Shown in pieces: positions 34,863 through 44,086 of a stretch of 64,000 nucleotides of DNA (position 1 is its first letter; each line of letters starts with the position of its first letter). The translations under genes were made by a program, and so were the position numbers. The notes beneath the pieces are model-generated. The model was not told the origin of the DNA. It made no database searches and was given only the letters and a program-made list of their open reading frames with translations. Location of the stretch: assembly GCA_963732655.1 (NCBI GenBank), contig CAVTAI010000017.1, positions 992,001 to 1,056,000 of the forward strand. The letters are read 5' to 3'. Source of the DNA: CAVTWS01 sp963732655 (GTDB lineage Bacteria; Actinomycetota; Acidimicrobiia; Acidimicrobiales; SHLQ01).

Positions 34863-35810
34863 GTGCGCGCCGCGGTCGTAGATCGTTATGGCGGACCCGA
34901 CGTCGTCCGCATCGTGGACGTTCCGACGCCTGCACCGCGCGCCGATGAGGTGGTGGTGCACGTGCACGCGGCCGCGGTGACCTCGGGTGACGCCCGCATC
35001 CGGGGCGCACGGTTCCCGAGGGGCTTCGGGCCGCCGGCGCGCCTCGCTCTCGGCCTCCGTCGCCCTCGTCGGCCGATCCTGGGGAGCTCGTTCGCCGGAG
35101 TCGTCGAAGCCGTCGGTTCGAAGGTGAACGACTTCGAGAGGGGCGAGCACGTCTGCGGCATGACCGGAACCAAGATGGGCACGCACGCCGAGTACGTCGC
35201 CGTACCGGCGAACCGGTTGGCGCGTACGCCTTCCACCGTGACCGACGACGACGCCGCCGGGGTCCTGTTCGGAGGAACGACGGCGCTGTTCTTCCTGCGC
35301 GACAAAGCGTCGGTCGGCCCGGGGACATCGGTGCTCGTCAACGGTGCGTCTGGCGCGGTGGGTACGAATGCAGTCCAGATCGCCAAACACCTCGGCGCGT
35401 CCGTCACCGCGGTCACGAGTGCCCCCAACACCGCCTTGGTCACCCGCCTGGGCGCGGATCATGTCATCGATTACTCCGCCGCAAGTGTGCTCAGCATCCC
35501 GGATCGATTCGACGTGGTGCTCGACACGATCGGGACGCTCTCGGCCACATCCGGGCGTCGGTTGCTCAAGGCGGACGGGGTGCTCGTGCTCGTGGTCGCC
35601 AGCCTCTGGGAGAACATACGAGCGCGGGGCGGGGTGGTCGCCGGGAGCTCGCCCGAGCGGGTGGAGGACTTCGAGTTCCTCCTGCGACTGGTGGCTGAGG
35701 GCGCGATCACAGTCGTGCACGATCAGCACTTCGACCTCGACCACATCGCCGATGCGTACCGCTGCGTCGACAGCGGCCACAAGGTCGGCAACATCATCGT
35801 GCGCCCGTGA
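34863..35810 (+). CDS. Zinc-independent medium-chain dehydrogenase/quinone reductase-like protein
   Basis: A protein of 315 residues from GTG 34863, with AAAGGTGG upstream; GTG 34854 is an alternative. The GroES-like half begins RAAVVDRYGGPDVVRIVDV, and the Rossmann half carries VLVNGASGAVGTNAVQIAKHLGA, the NADPH loop of the quinone oxidoreductase branch. The zinc-ligand cysteines of true alcohol dehydrogenases are absent. It probably reduces an enone or quinone with NADPH in the cytoplasm. It is translationally close to the PLP enzyme. Confidence 0.88.
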   Translation: MRAAVVDRYGGPDVVRIVDVPTPAPRADEVVVHVHAAAVTSGDARIRGARFPRGFGPPARLALGLRRPRRPILGSSFAGVVEAVGSKVNDFERGEHVCGMTGTKMGTHAEYVAVPANRLARTPSTVTDDDAAGVLFGGTTALFFLRDKASVGPGTSVLVNGASGAVGTNAVQIAKHLGASVTAVTSAPNTALVTRLGADHVIDYSAASVLSIPDRFDVVLDTIGTLSATSGRRLLKADGVLVLVVASLWENIRARGGVVAGSSPERVEDFEFLLRLVAEGAITVVHDQHFDLDHIADAYRCVDSGHKVGNIIVRP

Positions 35811-35943
35811 ATCCTGCACGTCCGAGAATCTGTGCCGACCACGTTTGGTGGCCAATACTGCCACACAAAGAGGTCTTCATGCCGAGTTGCGGTCAACATC
35901 AAAACAGTGTCATGACGATCGAGATTATTTCCCACTTCGAACG

Positions 35944-35973
35944 TTGATCAATCCGGGCCGATCGTCGTAGGTT
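35944..35973 (+). promoter_or_regulatory. Putative promoter of repeat surface protein
   Basis: TTGATC (35944-35949) and TAGGTT (35968-35973) are 18 bp apart in a relatively AT-rich 210-bp gap. The start codon is about 50 bp further on and has GGGGAG before it, so a normal leader is expected. The same -35 hexamer with an 18-bp spacer occurs at 44017-44046. Confidence 0.4.
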
Positions 35974-36024
35974 CCCGGCTATCGGCTCCGCGCGGGACCG
36001 ATACAACATAGGTGGGGAGCGAAC

Positions 36025-38580
36025 ATGATTGCTCTAACGACCGTCCGTCCTTTTGACCGCTGGAGGGCGCGCCATTCTCGGCTCACCACCACGCTCCTCG
36101 CCGTCCTCACGCTGATCGGCAGCTTGGTTGCGTCGGCCACTCCCGCGTATGCAGATGGTGGCCACTTCTCGCTGGATTTCATTGCCGCTGAGCCCACCAC
36201 GTACTCGCATGCCACGGGCGTCGGTGGCGTGTACGGAACACGAGACATCGGCACGCAGGTCGTCGAATCACTCGAGGGCGGCGACTTCGACTGCGGTGAT
36301 CGCGTCGTGTTCTTCACCGAGATCACTGTCGATGCCAGCGAGACGGTGGCGAGCCAGAACATCGAAATCACATTTGCACTCGCTGGCGACGCCACTGGAC
36401 AATCTGGTGTCGGCTACGACGACCTGCTGTCGGCATCGGTCAATGGTGGCGACCCCGGAAACCTCGGGCTCGATGGCGACGAAGCCGTCACCATCGTCTC
36501 CGGCGCCGCGAATACGCCTCCAGGCGACCTCACGCCGACCGTTCAGATCACCAATCTCAACCCGGGCGAAATTCTCATTCTCCGTCTGGTCAGCCGGCTG
36601 ACCTGCTTCGGTGGCCCACCGACGGGCAATGTCCAGAGCGCCGTCACGGCCGGTGTGGTTGTCGGCGACGGCGCGATCCAGGTCGGCAATCAGACCATCC
36701 CGCTGCAAAATCCGGGGGACGTCACGGGTTCGCTCCAGATTGTCAAGAACGTCACCAGTGGAAACGGGACGTTCACCTTCGACATCGACTGTGACGGGTC
36801 GCCCTTCGACCGATTCGATGTCTCGATCACGACGTCCGGCGGTACAGGCTCGGTCACCTTCGACGAGATTCCGATCGGGACGGTGTGTACGGTCTCCGAA
36901 GATGCCGCGCCCGGCTACACGACGACGGTGGAACCGGCAGGAGGTGTGGTCGAGATCGGTGCCCAAGCGGTGGTGACGGTCACCTTCACCAACCGCCCGA
37001 ACGTCGGGAGTTTGGAGGTTCGGAAGTCGGCCGATGTGGATGGGACGTTCTCGTTCGACATCGATTGCAGTGTGGATGCGTTTGATCGGTCGAACGTGTC
37101 GATTACGACGGTGGGGGGTTCGGGGTCGTTCACGTTGTCGGGGCTTCCGACGGGGACGACGTGCGCGGTGACCGAGGATGCGAACTCGGCGTATGCGTCG
37201 TCGATGGTGCCGGCTGATGGTCGGGTGACGATCGGTGACGGGTCGACGGTGGTGGTGCGGGCGACGAACGTGTTGAAGCGCGGGAGTTTGGAGGTTCGGA
37301 AGTCGGCGGATGTGGATGGGACGTTCTCGTTCGACATCGATTGCAGTGTGGATGCGTTTGATCGGTCGAACGTGTCGATTACGACGGTGGGGGGTTCGGG
37401 GTCGTTCACGTTGTCGGGGCTTCCGACGGGGACGACGTGCGCGGTGACCGAGGATGCGAACTCGGCGTATGCGTCGTCGATGGTGCCGGCTGATGGTCGG
37501 GTGACGATCGGTGACGGGTCGACGGTGGTGGTGCGGGCGACGAACGTGTTGAAGCGCGGGAGTTTGGAGGTTCGGAAGTCGGCGGATGTGGATGGGACGT
37601 TCTCGTTCGACATCGATTGCAGTGTGGATGCGTTTGATCGGTCGAACGTGTCGATTACGACGGTGGGGGGTTCGGGGTCGTTCACGTTGTCGGGGCTTCC
37701 GACGGGGACGACGTGCACGGTGACCGAGGACGCGAACTCGGCGTACGTGCTGGAGTCGGTCACGCCGGCCGGTGGGTTGGTGACGATCGGTCACGACACG
37801 ACCGTGACGGTGTCGTTCCGGAACGTGAAACTCGTGCAGCTGACCGTCATCAAGTTCTACGACACGGACCGTGACGGGGTTCAAGACCCTGGGGAGTCCG
37901 GCATCGCCGGATGGCAGGTCCGGGTCGGCAACCAGACCGTCACGACAGGCGCGAACGGCAGAGTCACGGTGATGCTGGCCCCCGGGACCTACACCGTGAC
38001 CGAGGGTCGCGCATCCGGGTGGGTCAACACCACTCCGAGGTCGGTGCAGGTCACGCTGCCACCGGACTCGACGGTCCGGTTCGGCAACGTGTGCCTGGGC
38101 GCCGGCGGTGGTCGCACGCTCGGCTTCTGGTCCAACCGCAACGGCCAGCAGCTCGTCGGTGCTGACGACCTCGCCATGCTCGTGGGCCTCAACCTCCGCA
38201 ACGGCGACGGCAGCGCGTTCGATCCGGCGAACTACACCAGCCTGCGGCGCTGGCTCCTGGACGCCAATGCAACGAACATGTCATACATGCTGTCGGTCCA
38301 GATGGCGGCCATGCGGCTCAACGTGTTCAACGGGTTGGTGAGTGGCGACAGCCTCGTGTACGCACCAGGGGTTGCCGGGGCCGACGCGCTCGGCTTTGTC
38401 TCCGTCAGTGCCGTGCTCGCTGCCGCGAACGCCGCGCTCGGTGCCGATGGGTCGACCCCCTCCGGTGATCCGAACCGGGCTGTCCAGGAAGCATTGAAGA
38501 ACGCGCTCGACCAGGCCAACAACAACCAGAACTTCCTCCAGACGACACCGTGCCCGGCGCCGCGGACCTTCACGTTCTGA
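36025..38580 (+). CDS. Secreted repeat protein with DUF5979, SdrD-B-like and C-terminal GFW domains
   Basis: A protein of 851 residues. A signal peptide ends near ATPAYA (residue 43). Residues 44-230 form a lectin- or adhesin-like head. From 235 come four DUF5979 beta-sandwich units, each starting GSLxVxK and containing FDIDC and TTCxVTED: one diverged (235-327) and three nearly identical (328-419, 420-511, 512-603). Residues 607-690 are an SdrD-B-like unit (FYDTDRDGVQDPGESGIAG), and 697-851 are the TLGFWSNRNGQ domain common in secreted actinobacterial proteins. There is no LPXTG motif or C-terminal anchor, so attachment is unclear. Cys pairs in each unit suggest disulfides. Codon use in the repeats favours TCG/GGG/GTG unlike the rest. 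Confidence 0.85.
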   Translation: MIALTTVRPFDRWRARHSRLTTTLLAVLTLIGSLVASATPAYADGGHFSLDFIAAEPTTYSHATGVGGVYGTRDIGTQVVESLEGGDFDCGDRVVFFTEITVDASETVASQNIEITFALAGDATGQSGVGYDDLLSASVNGGDPGNLGLDGDEAVTIVSGAANTPPGDLTPTVQITNLNPGEILILRLVSRLTCFGGPPTGNVQSAVTAGVVVGDGAIQVGNQTIPLQNPGDVTGSLQIVKNVTSGNGTFTFDIDCDGSPFDRFDVSITTSGGTGSVTFDEIPIGTVCTVSEDAAPGYTTTVEPAGGVVEIGAQAVVTVTFTNRPNVGSLEVRKSADVDGTFSFDIDCSVDAFDRSNVSITTVGGSGSFTLSGLPTGTTCAVTEDANSAYASSMVPADGRVTIGDGSTVVVRATNVLKRGSLEVRKSADVDGTFSFDIDCSVDAFDRSNVSITTVGGSGSFTLSGLPTGTTCAVTEDANSAYASSMVPADGRVTIGDGSTVVVRATNVLKRGSLEVRKSADVDGTFSFDIDCSVDAFDRSNVSITTVGGSGSFTLSGLPTGTTCTVTEDANSAYVLESVTPAGGLVTIGHDTTVTVSFRNVKLVQLTVIKFYDTDRDGVQDPGESGIAGWQVRVGNQTVTTGANGRVTVMLAPGTYTVTEGRASGWVNTTPRSVQVTLPPDSTVRFGNVCLGAGGGRTLGFWSNRNGQQLVGADDLAMLVGLNLRNGDGSAFDPANYTSLRRWLLDANATNMSYMLSVQMAAMRLNVFNGLVSGDSLVYAPGVAGADALGFVSVSAVLAAANAALGADGSTPSGDPNRAVQEALKNALDQANNNQNFLQTTPCPAPRTFTF
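37006..37833 (+). repeat. Three tandem 276-bp coding repeats
   Basis: Units start at 37006, 37282 and 37558 with GGGAGTTTGGAGG. The first two differ at essentially one base (gccgat against gcggat early in the unit); the third is the same until about 37715 and then diverges. The unit is 92 codons, so copy number can change without breaking the frame. Confidence 0.9.
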
Positions 38581-38602
38581 CCTGTCCGAGACATCTCGAT
38601 CG

Positions 38603-38636
38603 GGCAGCCGTTCCCGGGAACACGGGGACGGCTGCC
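38603..38636. terminator. Strong hairpin between convergent genes
   Basis: GGCAGCCGT (38603-38611) and ACGGCTGCC (38628-38636) form a perfect nine-pair stem. It lies exactly between the stop of the repeat protein and the stop of the TetR gene, so it can serve both directions. No T tract. Confidence 0.55.
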
Positions 38637-39224
38637 TCAGCCTTCGAGGTGGTGCAGGAGGCGCCCAATCAGCGCCTCGGTCTCGTTCAGGCCGGTGGTC
38701 ATCCCGAGCGATTCCTCGAGCACGAGCGACCGTGACATCCCGGCGAGCAGGGTCAGGATCGCTACCGGCGGATACTGCTCGGGGTCGAGCCCGCGAGCGG
38801 TCAGGTTGGCCCGAATGCCGTCGAGCTGAGCCGTCCGGTACCGCTCGGCGTGTTCAGCGAGCTCGTGGCGGACGACCTTACGATGGTTGGCCAACGCCAT
38901 CAGCTCCAGCAGCAGGCCGGTTCCGGCCTTGTCCCGGCTCGCCTTCCACAACGCCTGAAGCGGTTTTGGCGACGCCAGGGCCCGCTCGACGCGTTCGACC
39001 TGCTCCTCGGCTCGACGGCGCAGCACGGCGAGGAACAGGTCGTCGAGCGACGGGAAGTAGTAATGGACGAGCGCCGGCGTCACCCCGGCGTCCTTGGCGA
39101 TCCGGCGTGAGCTGACCGCGGCGTAGCCGTCAGCGAGCATGACCGATTCGGTCACATCGAGCATCGCCGCCCGCGTCTCGGAGGTCTCGGCCCCGATGCG
39201 TCGGGGCTTGGGTTCGGTAGCCAT
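38637..39224 (-). CDS. TetR-family transcriptional regulator
   Basis: A protein of 195 residues. TRAAMLDVTESVMLADGYAAVSSRRIAKDAGVTPALVHYYF is spread over residues 16-57 as the N-terminal helix-turn-helix; the rest is the helical ligand domain. It is the last gene of the minus-strand operon 38637-44009, starting 14 bp after the nitroreductase. It is the best candidate to bind the 24-bp palindrome at 44016-44039 that overlaps the operon promoter, which would give autoregulation and control of the Rieske gene. The ligand is presumably a CoA ester or substrate of the pathway. Confidence 0.9.
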   Translation of the reverse strand: MATEPKPRRIGAETSETRAAMLDVTESVMLADGYAAVSSRRIAKDAGVTPALVHYYFPSLDDLFLAVLRRRAEEQVERVERALASPKPLQALWKASRDKAGTGLLLELMALANHRKVVRHELAEHAERYRTAQLDGIRANLTARGLDPEQYPPVAILTLLAGMSRSLVLEESLGMTTGLNETEALIGRLLHHLEG

Positions 39225-39238
39225 GTCACGTCGCCGGT

Positions 39239-39892
39239 TCAGCCGGCAGTTTCGAAGATCGAATCGGCGGGATGGTCCCAGTGATCGAGATTGGTGACAT
39301 CGGCCAGGGGCCGACGGCGGACCGGCCCGTGGCGGCCGCGGGGCCAACCGACCACGACGTGCGCGACGAGCATCCAGTCGTCGGGCACGCCCACCGCGCG
39401 TCGCAGCAATGACTCCCCGTTGTAGGAGGCCCAGCTCGTCAAACATCCGCCGAGGCCCTGGGCCCGGGCAGCGAGCAGGAAGTTCTGGGCGGCTGGGAAG
39501 ATCGAGCCGGCCAGGAGCATCTCCGAGGCCGAGTCGAAACGCCGTTGGGCGAAGAGCACGGAAGTGCGTTCGCCGGCCCGGTCGTGGAGCTCGTAGGTCG
39601 CTCGGTTCGTACGCGCCGAGCGGCTCTGGTCGTCGGGGTCGGGTCTCGTCATGCCGTAGACGGGTTCGATCACCTCGAGCGCGAGCCGGGCGGCCTCGGC
39701 CACCGCGGCGCGGGCTTCGGGAGAGCGGAGCACGATGAATCGCCACCCTTGCGCGTTCGCACCCGACGGAGCCCAGCGGGCCGCCTCCAGGCAACGCACG
39801 AGGACGGCATCATCGACCGGGTCGTCGGTGAATCGACGAATGGTGCGAGCCGTCGCCAGCACCTCCCACACGTCGTCCGATGTCATGGACAC
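39239..39892 (-). CDS. Nitroreductase-family FMN oxidoreductase
   Basis: A protein of 217 residues. TARTIRRFTDDPVDD and ARWAPSGANAQGWRFIV carry the FMN-phosphate and isoalloxazine contacts, and GLGGCLTSW and VPDDWMLVAHVVVGWP the later conserved parts. GTG 39892 is favoured because GGAGG lies 6 bp upstream; ATG 39886 is two codons in and overlaps the stop of the molybdenum hydroxylase. These NAD(P)H-dependent enzymes reduce nitro groups, quinones or enones. It is within the TetR-controlled operon. Confidence 0.9.
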   Translation of the reverse strand: MSMTSDDVWEVLATARTIRRFTDDPVDDAVLVRCLEAARWAPSGANAQGWRFIVLRSPEARAAVAEAARLALEVIEPVYGMTRPDPDDQSRSARTNRATYELHDRAGERTSVLFAQRRFDSASEMLLAGSIFPAAQNFLLAARAQGLGGCLTSWASYNGESLLRRAVGVPDDWMLVAHVVVGWPRGRHGPVRRRPLADVTNLDHWDHPADSIFETAG

Positions 39893-42253
39893 GATGCACC
39901 TCCACGGGTTTCGGCTTCGGCCAGCGCGGTCAGGATCGCGGCGGGCGAAACCGGGAGTCGGGTGATCGTGACACCGAGTGGGGCGAGCGCGTCAGCCACG
40001 GCGTTGACGACGGCCGCCGGCGCGCCGATGGCGCCGCCTTCGCCGACCCCCTTGTAGCCGCCGGGCCCCGGGCCGGGCGATCCTTCGATGTGGACGTACT
40101 CGATGTCGGGTACTTCCATGGCGGTCGGGATCAGGTAGTCCATGAACGTGGTGGCGACGGGGTTGCCTTCGTCATCCCAGGCGAACTCCTCGTAGAGCGC
40201 GCCGCCGATCCCCTGCACGGTGCCGCCGGCGATCTGGCCCTCGACCACGTTGGGGTTGATCATCGGCCCGCAGTCCTCGGCCACGATGTACCGCAGGAGC
40301 CGCACTCGACCGGTCCCGATGTCGACCTCGCACGTGCACACGTGGGTGGCGTTGGCCCACACGTTGAAGCTCTCGGACCGGTAGCGGGCGCTGGATTCGA
40401 GTCCCAGGGGGATCTCCCGGGGCAGCTTGTCGTGGCCGAAGTAGGCGATGTCGGCGATCTGGGCGATCGACAGCCGTGCCGTGGGCACCCCCGCCACGGC
40501 GGCGTGACCATCGGCGATGACGATGTCTCCCGGTGCCGCCTCGAGCACGTGGGCGGCGATGGCGGCGATGCGATCTCGTAGCCCAGCCGCCGTCTCGCGG
40601 ATCGCGCCGGCCACCATCGCGCCGCTGCGGCTGCCGGCGGTGCCGCCGCCGAACGGGGTGAGGGCCGTATCGCCCTGGATGGTCCGGACCTGGTCGATGT
40701 CGACGCCGAGGGCATCGGCGGTGAGCTGGAGCGCAGTGGTCTCCAGGCTGTTCCCGGCCGACCCGCCGGCCAGATAGACGTTCACGGCGCCGGTCGGCTC
40801 GATGCGGATCGTGGCACCTTCGCTCCCGTGGAACGGCATGCCGCTCGCCGTCGGCTCGACGTAGCTGCTCGTACCGACCCCGAGGTACCGGCCCGCCGCG
40901 AGCGCGGCCGCCTGGTCGCGCCGGAAGCCCTCATAGTCGAGTCGTTCGAGTGCCGCCTCGAAGGTCTCGAGCGGAGTCATGTCGCTGTAGGGCATGCGGT
41001 TCGCGTTGACGTAGGGCAGCTCGTCGCGGCGGAGCATGTTGCGCCGCCGCAGCTCGATCGCGTCGATGCCGATCCGCCGGGCGGCGATGTCGAGGAACAC
41101 CTCGCGAGCCACGGTCTCGAACTGCCACGGACCGCGGTAGGCGGTTCGCCCCGGGGTGTTGGAGAAGACGCACGAGGTGGTGAAGGTGGCGTTCGGAACC
41201 CGATACGGACCGGGGAACATCATGCCGGTCGCAGCACCGACGCCGACTGGCCACGGTACGGGGTAGGCGCCGACGTCCTGGATGTGATCGATGGTCGTGG
41301 CCAGGAGCGAGCCGTCGCCGTCGAAGGCCATGGTGACGTGGCCGTGTTCGTGGCGCGACGAGCTCGACATGAGGTTCTCGCGGCGGTCCTCGATCCACTT
41401 CAACGGTCGTCGCACCTGGCGGGCGGCGAGCAGCACGCAGACGTCCTCGCGGTGAGCGTTGACCTTCTGGCCGAAGGCCCCACCGGTGTCGCCGCAGATG
41501 ACTCGCACCCGATTCTCCGAGATGCCGAGGAGGCGAGCCGCGAAGAGGCGAAGGTCGTGAGGCGCCTGGAACGATGCCCAGACCGTGAGCTCCCCGGCGG
41601 CGGCCGACCATTCGGCCACGAGGCCCCGGGTCTCCATCGGCGAGGCCACGTAGGCCTGCTGGTAGATGGTCTCCTCGATGATGCTCGCCGCCTCGGCGAA
41701 CACCGGCGCCAGCTTGTCGGCCGGGCGACCCCGCATCGTTCCGGCGATGTTCCGATCCCACCCCTCGTGAACGAGGTGCTGGGACTCGGCGGCGGTGGTG
41801 TAGTCGACGACGGGTGGGAGCGGCTCGTAGCCGATCTCGACGAGCTCGGAGGCGTCCTCGGCGACGTACCTGTCCGTGGCGATGACGAGGGCCACGGGAT
41901 CGCCGACGAACCGGACCTCGCCGTCGGCGAGCGGCGGGCGTGGGCTGTCGGGCACGTCCTTACCGATCTGGGTGTACCAGAGCTCGTGCGCCGTTGGATT
42001 GAGATCGCCGGCCGTGAACACGGCATGCACCCCGGGGTGATCGAGCGCGGCCGATGCGTCGACCGAGACGATGCGAGCCCGGGCGTAGGGGCTGCGGACG
42101 AAGCAGGCGTGGAGCATGCCGGGTCGGACGATGTCGTCGACGAAGGTTCCGCGGCCCGTGACCAGCCGGGCGTCTTCTACCCGCGTTCACGCGTGCGCCG
42201 GCGTACCGGGTCGAGCCGGCGGTCACGCCGGGCATGTCAGTCGGCTCGGTCAC
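39883..42253 (-). pseudogene. Molybdenum hydroxylase large subunit (CoxL/xanthine dehydrogenase type), frameshifted near start
   Basis: From 42170 to the stop the frame encodes a complete molybdopterin subunit: RFVGDPVALVIA, GDTGGAFGQKVN, GRTAYRGPWQFETV, and the C-terminal GPGGYKGVGEGGAIGAPAA with the catalytic Glu region. The natural start is GTG 42253, which overlaps the stop of the preceding gene (GTGA) and gives TEPTDMPG and RYAGARV. One extra base in the TT at 42186-42187 then breaks the frame; removing it gives ARVTRVEDARLVTGRGTFVD and 789 residues, as usual. An internal ATG at 42117 would lack 46 residues. No FAD or 2Fe-2S subunit is adjacent, so partners must be elsewhere. The substrate is probably an aldehyde or N-heterocycle. 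Confidence 0.82.
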
Positions 42254-43200
42254 GGTGTCGATACTCCGGGTGGTTCGTGGGTGAAGCGGGCCTCTCGCGA
42301 TCGGACCACCGCGCTCAGTGACTCGTTGTACGGCGCGGTCAGCCCGAGGGAGCGGCTCTGGTCGACGACCGCGCCGTTGATGACGTCGACCTCCGATGCC
42401 CGACGGGCCAGGTGGTCGAGGCGCATCGACGGGCTGGTCGTGGGGATCGTCGACGAGAAGTCCTCGACGTACGCCACAGGATCGTCGAAACGAAAGCCGA
42501 CGCCGTTGGTCACGCCGAGCCGGTGGGCCTCGAGCATGGCGCCCATGGCGACCGCCCAGGCGGCCCGATCGGCCATCAGCTCTCCGACGGTGCAGTCGAA
42601 CACGGCGGTGGGCGCGCTCAGCGCGACGTTGCACAGGAACTTCTCCCAGATCATCAGATCGATGTCCGCGAAACCTTGGACATTGAACCCGGCCTCGCTC
42701 CATGTCCGCTCGAGGTCGTGCACCCGGGCGGACAACCCGCCGTTCATCTCCCCGATCCGGATGAGACGCATGCCCTCGTGGTGGACGTGGCCGGGCTCCG
42801 GCAGGAACGAGCCGAACCCCTCAGCGATACCGATGACGATGTGATCCGGAGACAGATGTCGGGCGATTCGCTCGCCCGCCCCCAACCCGTTCTGGAACGC
42901 CATGACGATGTCGCCCGGTCGCAGGAGGGTGGCGATCTCGGGGCACACCTTCTCGACGTGGTGCGCCTTGGTGGCCACGACCCACACGTCGCTCGGCCCG
43001 GCATCGGTCGGTGTTCGGCCGACGTGGATGCCCGCCACGAGCCGGTCTCCGCTCGCTCCGCTGACTCGCAGCCCACTGGTGGCCATCGCAGCCAGATGGG
43101 CTTCGTCGAGGTCGACGGCCCACACGTCGTGCCCGGCGACGCGAAGGAGCCCCGCGTACACGGACCCCATCGCTCCGGTCCCCACGATCGTCACCTTCAT
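42250..43200 (-). CDS. 2-dehydropantoate 2-reductase-like (ApbA/PanE family) oxidoreductase
   Basis: A protein of 316 residues from ATG 43200, with GGAGGG 4 bp upstream. MKVTIVGTGAMGSVYAGLL is the NADP-binding loop, KAHHVEKVCPEI and FQNGLGAGERIA the central part, and KFLCNVALSAPTAVFDCTVGEL the start of the C-terminal helical domain with the catalytic Lys. Members reduce alpha-keto acids; in a catabolic operon it more likely acts on a pathway intermediate than in pantothenate synthesis. It overlaps the next gene by GTGA and follows the SDR gene by 23 bp. Confidence 0.86.
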   Translation of the reverse strand: MKVTIVGTGAMGSVYAGLLRVAGHDVWAVDLDEAHLAAMATSGLRVSGASGDRLVAGIHVGRTPTDAGPSDVWVVATKAHHVEKVCPEIATLLRPGDIVMAFQNGLGAGERIARHLSPDHIVIGIAEGFGSFLPEPGHVHHEGMRLIRIGEMNGGLSARVHDLERTWSEAGFNVQGFADIDLMIWEKFLCNVALSAPTAVFDCTVGELMADRAAWAVAMGAMLEAHRLGVTNGVGFRFDDPVAYVEDFSSTIPTTSPSMRLDHLARRASEVDVINGAVVDQSRSLGLTAPYNESLSAVVRSREARFTHEPPGVSTP

Positions 43201-43223
43201 CGCGCCCTCCGTGACCGGTGCCC

Positions 43224-44009
43224 TCAACGGGCGACGTATCCGCCGTCGACGGGGATCGCCGCGCCGGTGACGAAGGACGAGTCGTCCGAGGCCAAGAAGA
43301 GGGCGGCGGCGGCCAGCTCGGCGGGGAGGCCCCAACGGGCCATGGGTTGGGGAGGGACCAGATCGTCGGGTGGTGGGCGTTCGTCGCCCCCGTGGGCCAG
43401 CCCGGTCCACGTCATTCCGGGGCAGATGGCATTGACCCGAATGCCCTTGGTGGCGTAGTCGAGAGCGGCCGCCTTGGTGAGCTGGATGACGCCGCCCTTG
43501 GCGGCCGAGTAGACCGCCTTGCCCTTCCAGCCGACGAGACCGGCGGCCGACGCGGTGTTGATGATCGAGCCGCCACCGGACTCCAGCATCACCGGGATGG
43601 CGTGGCGCATTCCGTAGAACACCGACGTGAGGTTGAGGGCGATGACCTGGTTGTAGGTGTCGTCGTCGATATCGGCCAGCGGGTGGGACTCGCCGCCGGA
43701 GCCGGCGTTGTTCATCATGATGTCGAGGCGACCGAACGTGGCCTTGGCCACCGCGACTGCGTCAGCTACCTGGCGGGACACCGTGACGTCGGCGGTGGCG
43801 GCGATCGCGGCGTCGCCCAGCACAGTCGCGACGTCGTGCTCGGCGCCGCTCCGATCGACGCAGACGACCTGCGCCCCCTCCAGGACGAAACGCTCGGCAG
43901 TGGCGCGTCCGATCCCCGAACCCGCCCCCGTCACGAGCGCGACCTTGCCGTCGAGCCGACCCGCTGAGGACGAACCAGAGCGTGGTGCAGGATCGTGTTG
44001 CGGGCTCAT
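43224..44009 (-). CDS. Short-chain dehydrogenase/reductase
   Basis: A protein of 261 residues with TGAGSGIG (NAD loop), DVTVSRQVADAV, MMNNAGSGG, and the YSAAK active site (Tyr and Lys in YxxxK), ending in GAAIPVDGGYVA. A Pro/Ser-rich extension of about 20 residues precedes the fold. ATG 44009 lies 7 bp after TAACAT with no Shine-Dalgarno, indicating a leaderless transcript. First gene of the operon that ends with TetR. It oxidises or reduces a hydroxyl/keto group of the unknown pathway substrate. Confidence 0.9.
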   Translation of the reverse strand: MSPQHDPAPRSGSSSAGRLDGKVALVTGAGSGIGRATAERFVLEGAQVVCVDRSGAEHDVATVLGDAAIAATADVTVSRQVADAVAVAKATFGRLDIMMNNAGSGGESHPLADIDDDTYNQVIALNLTSVFYGMRHAIPVMLESGGGSIINTASAAGLVGWKGKAVYSAAKGGVIQLTKAAALDYATKGIRVNAICPGMTWTGLAHGGDERPPPDDLVPPQPMARWGLPAELAAAALFLASDDSSFVTGAAIPVDGGYVAR

Positions 44010-44015
44010 CGGTTG

Positions 44016-44046
44016 GATGTTAAGCAGGCGTTCAACATCGGATCAA
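44016..44046 (-). promoter_or_regulatory. Promoter and candidate TetR operator of the catabolic operon
   Basis: On the minus strand TTGATC (44046-44041) and TAACAT (44022-44017) are 18 bp apart, and the SDR start follows 7 bp later. A dyad with arms GATGTT and AACATC spans 44016-44039, with further partial symmetry inside, and covers the -10 and spacer. The divergent Rieske gene starts 47 bp away, so one bound dimer could control both. Confidence 0.65.
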
Positions 44047-44086
44047 ACGTCGGGTCTCGAGATCGAGGCTCCAAAGGAGCAGACGC

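Noticed and set aside
37006..37833. Regular repeats as a CRISPR or satellite array
   Set aside because: Units are 276 bp, contiguous, without spacers, and encode protein domains in one frame.
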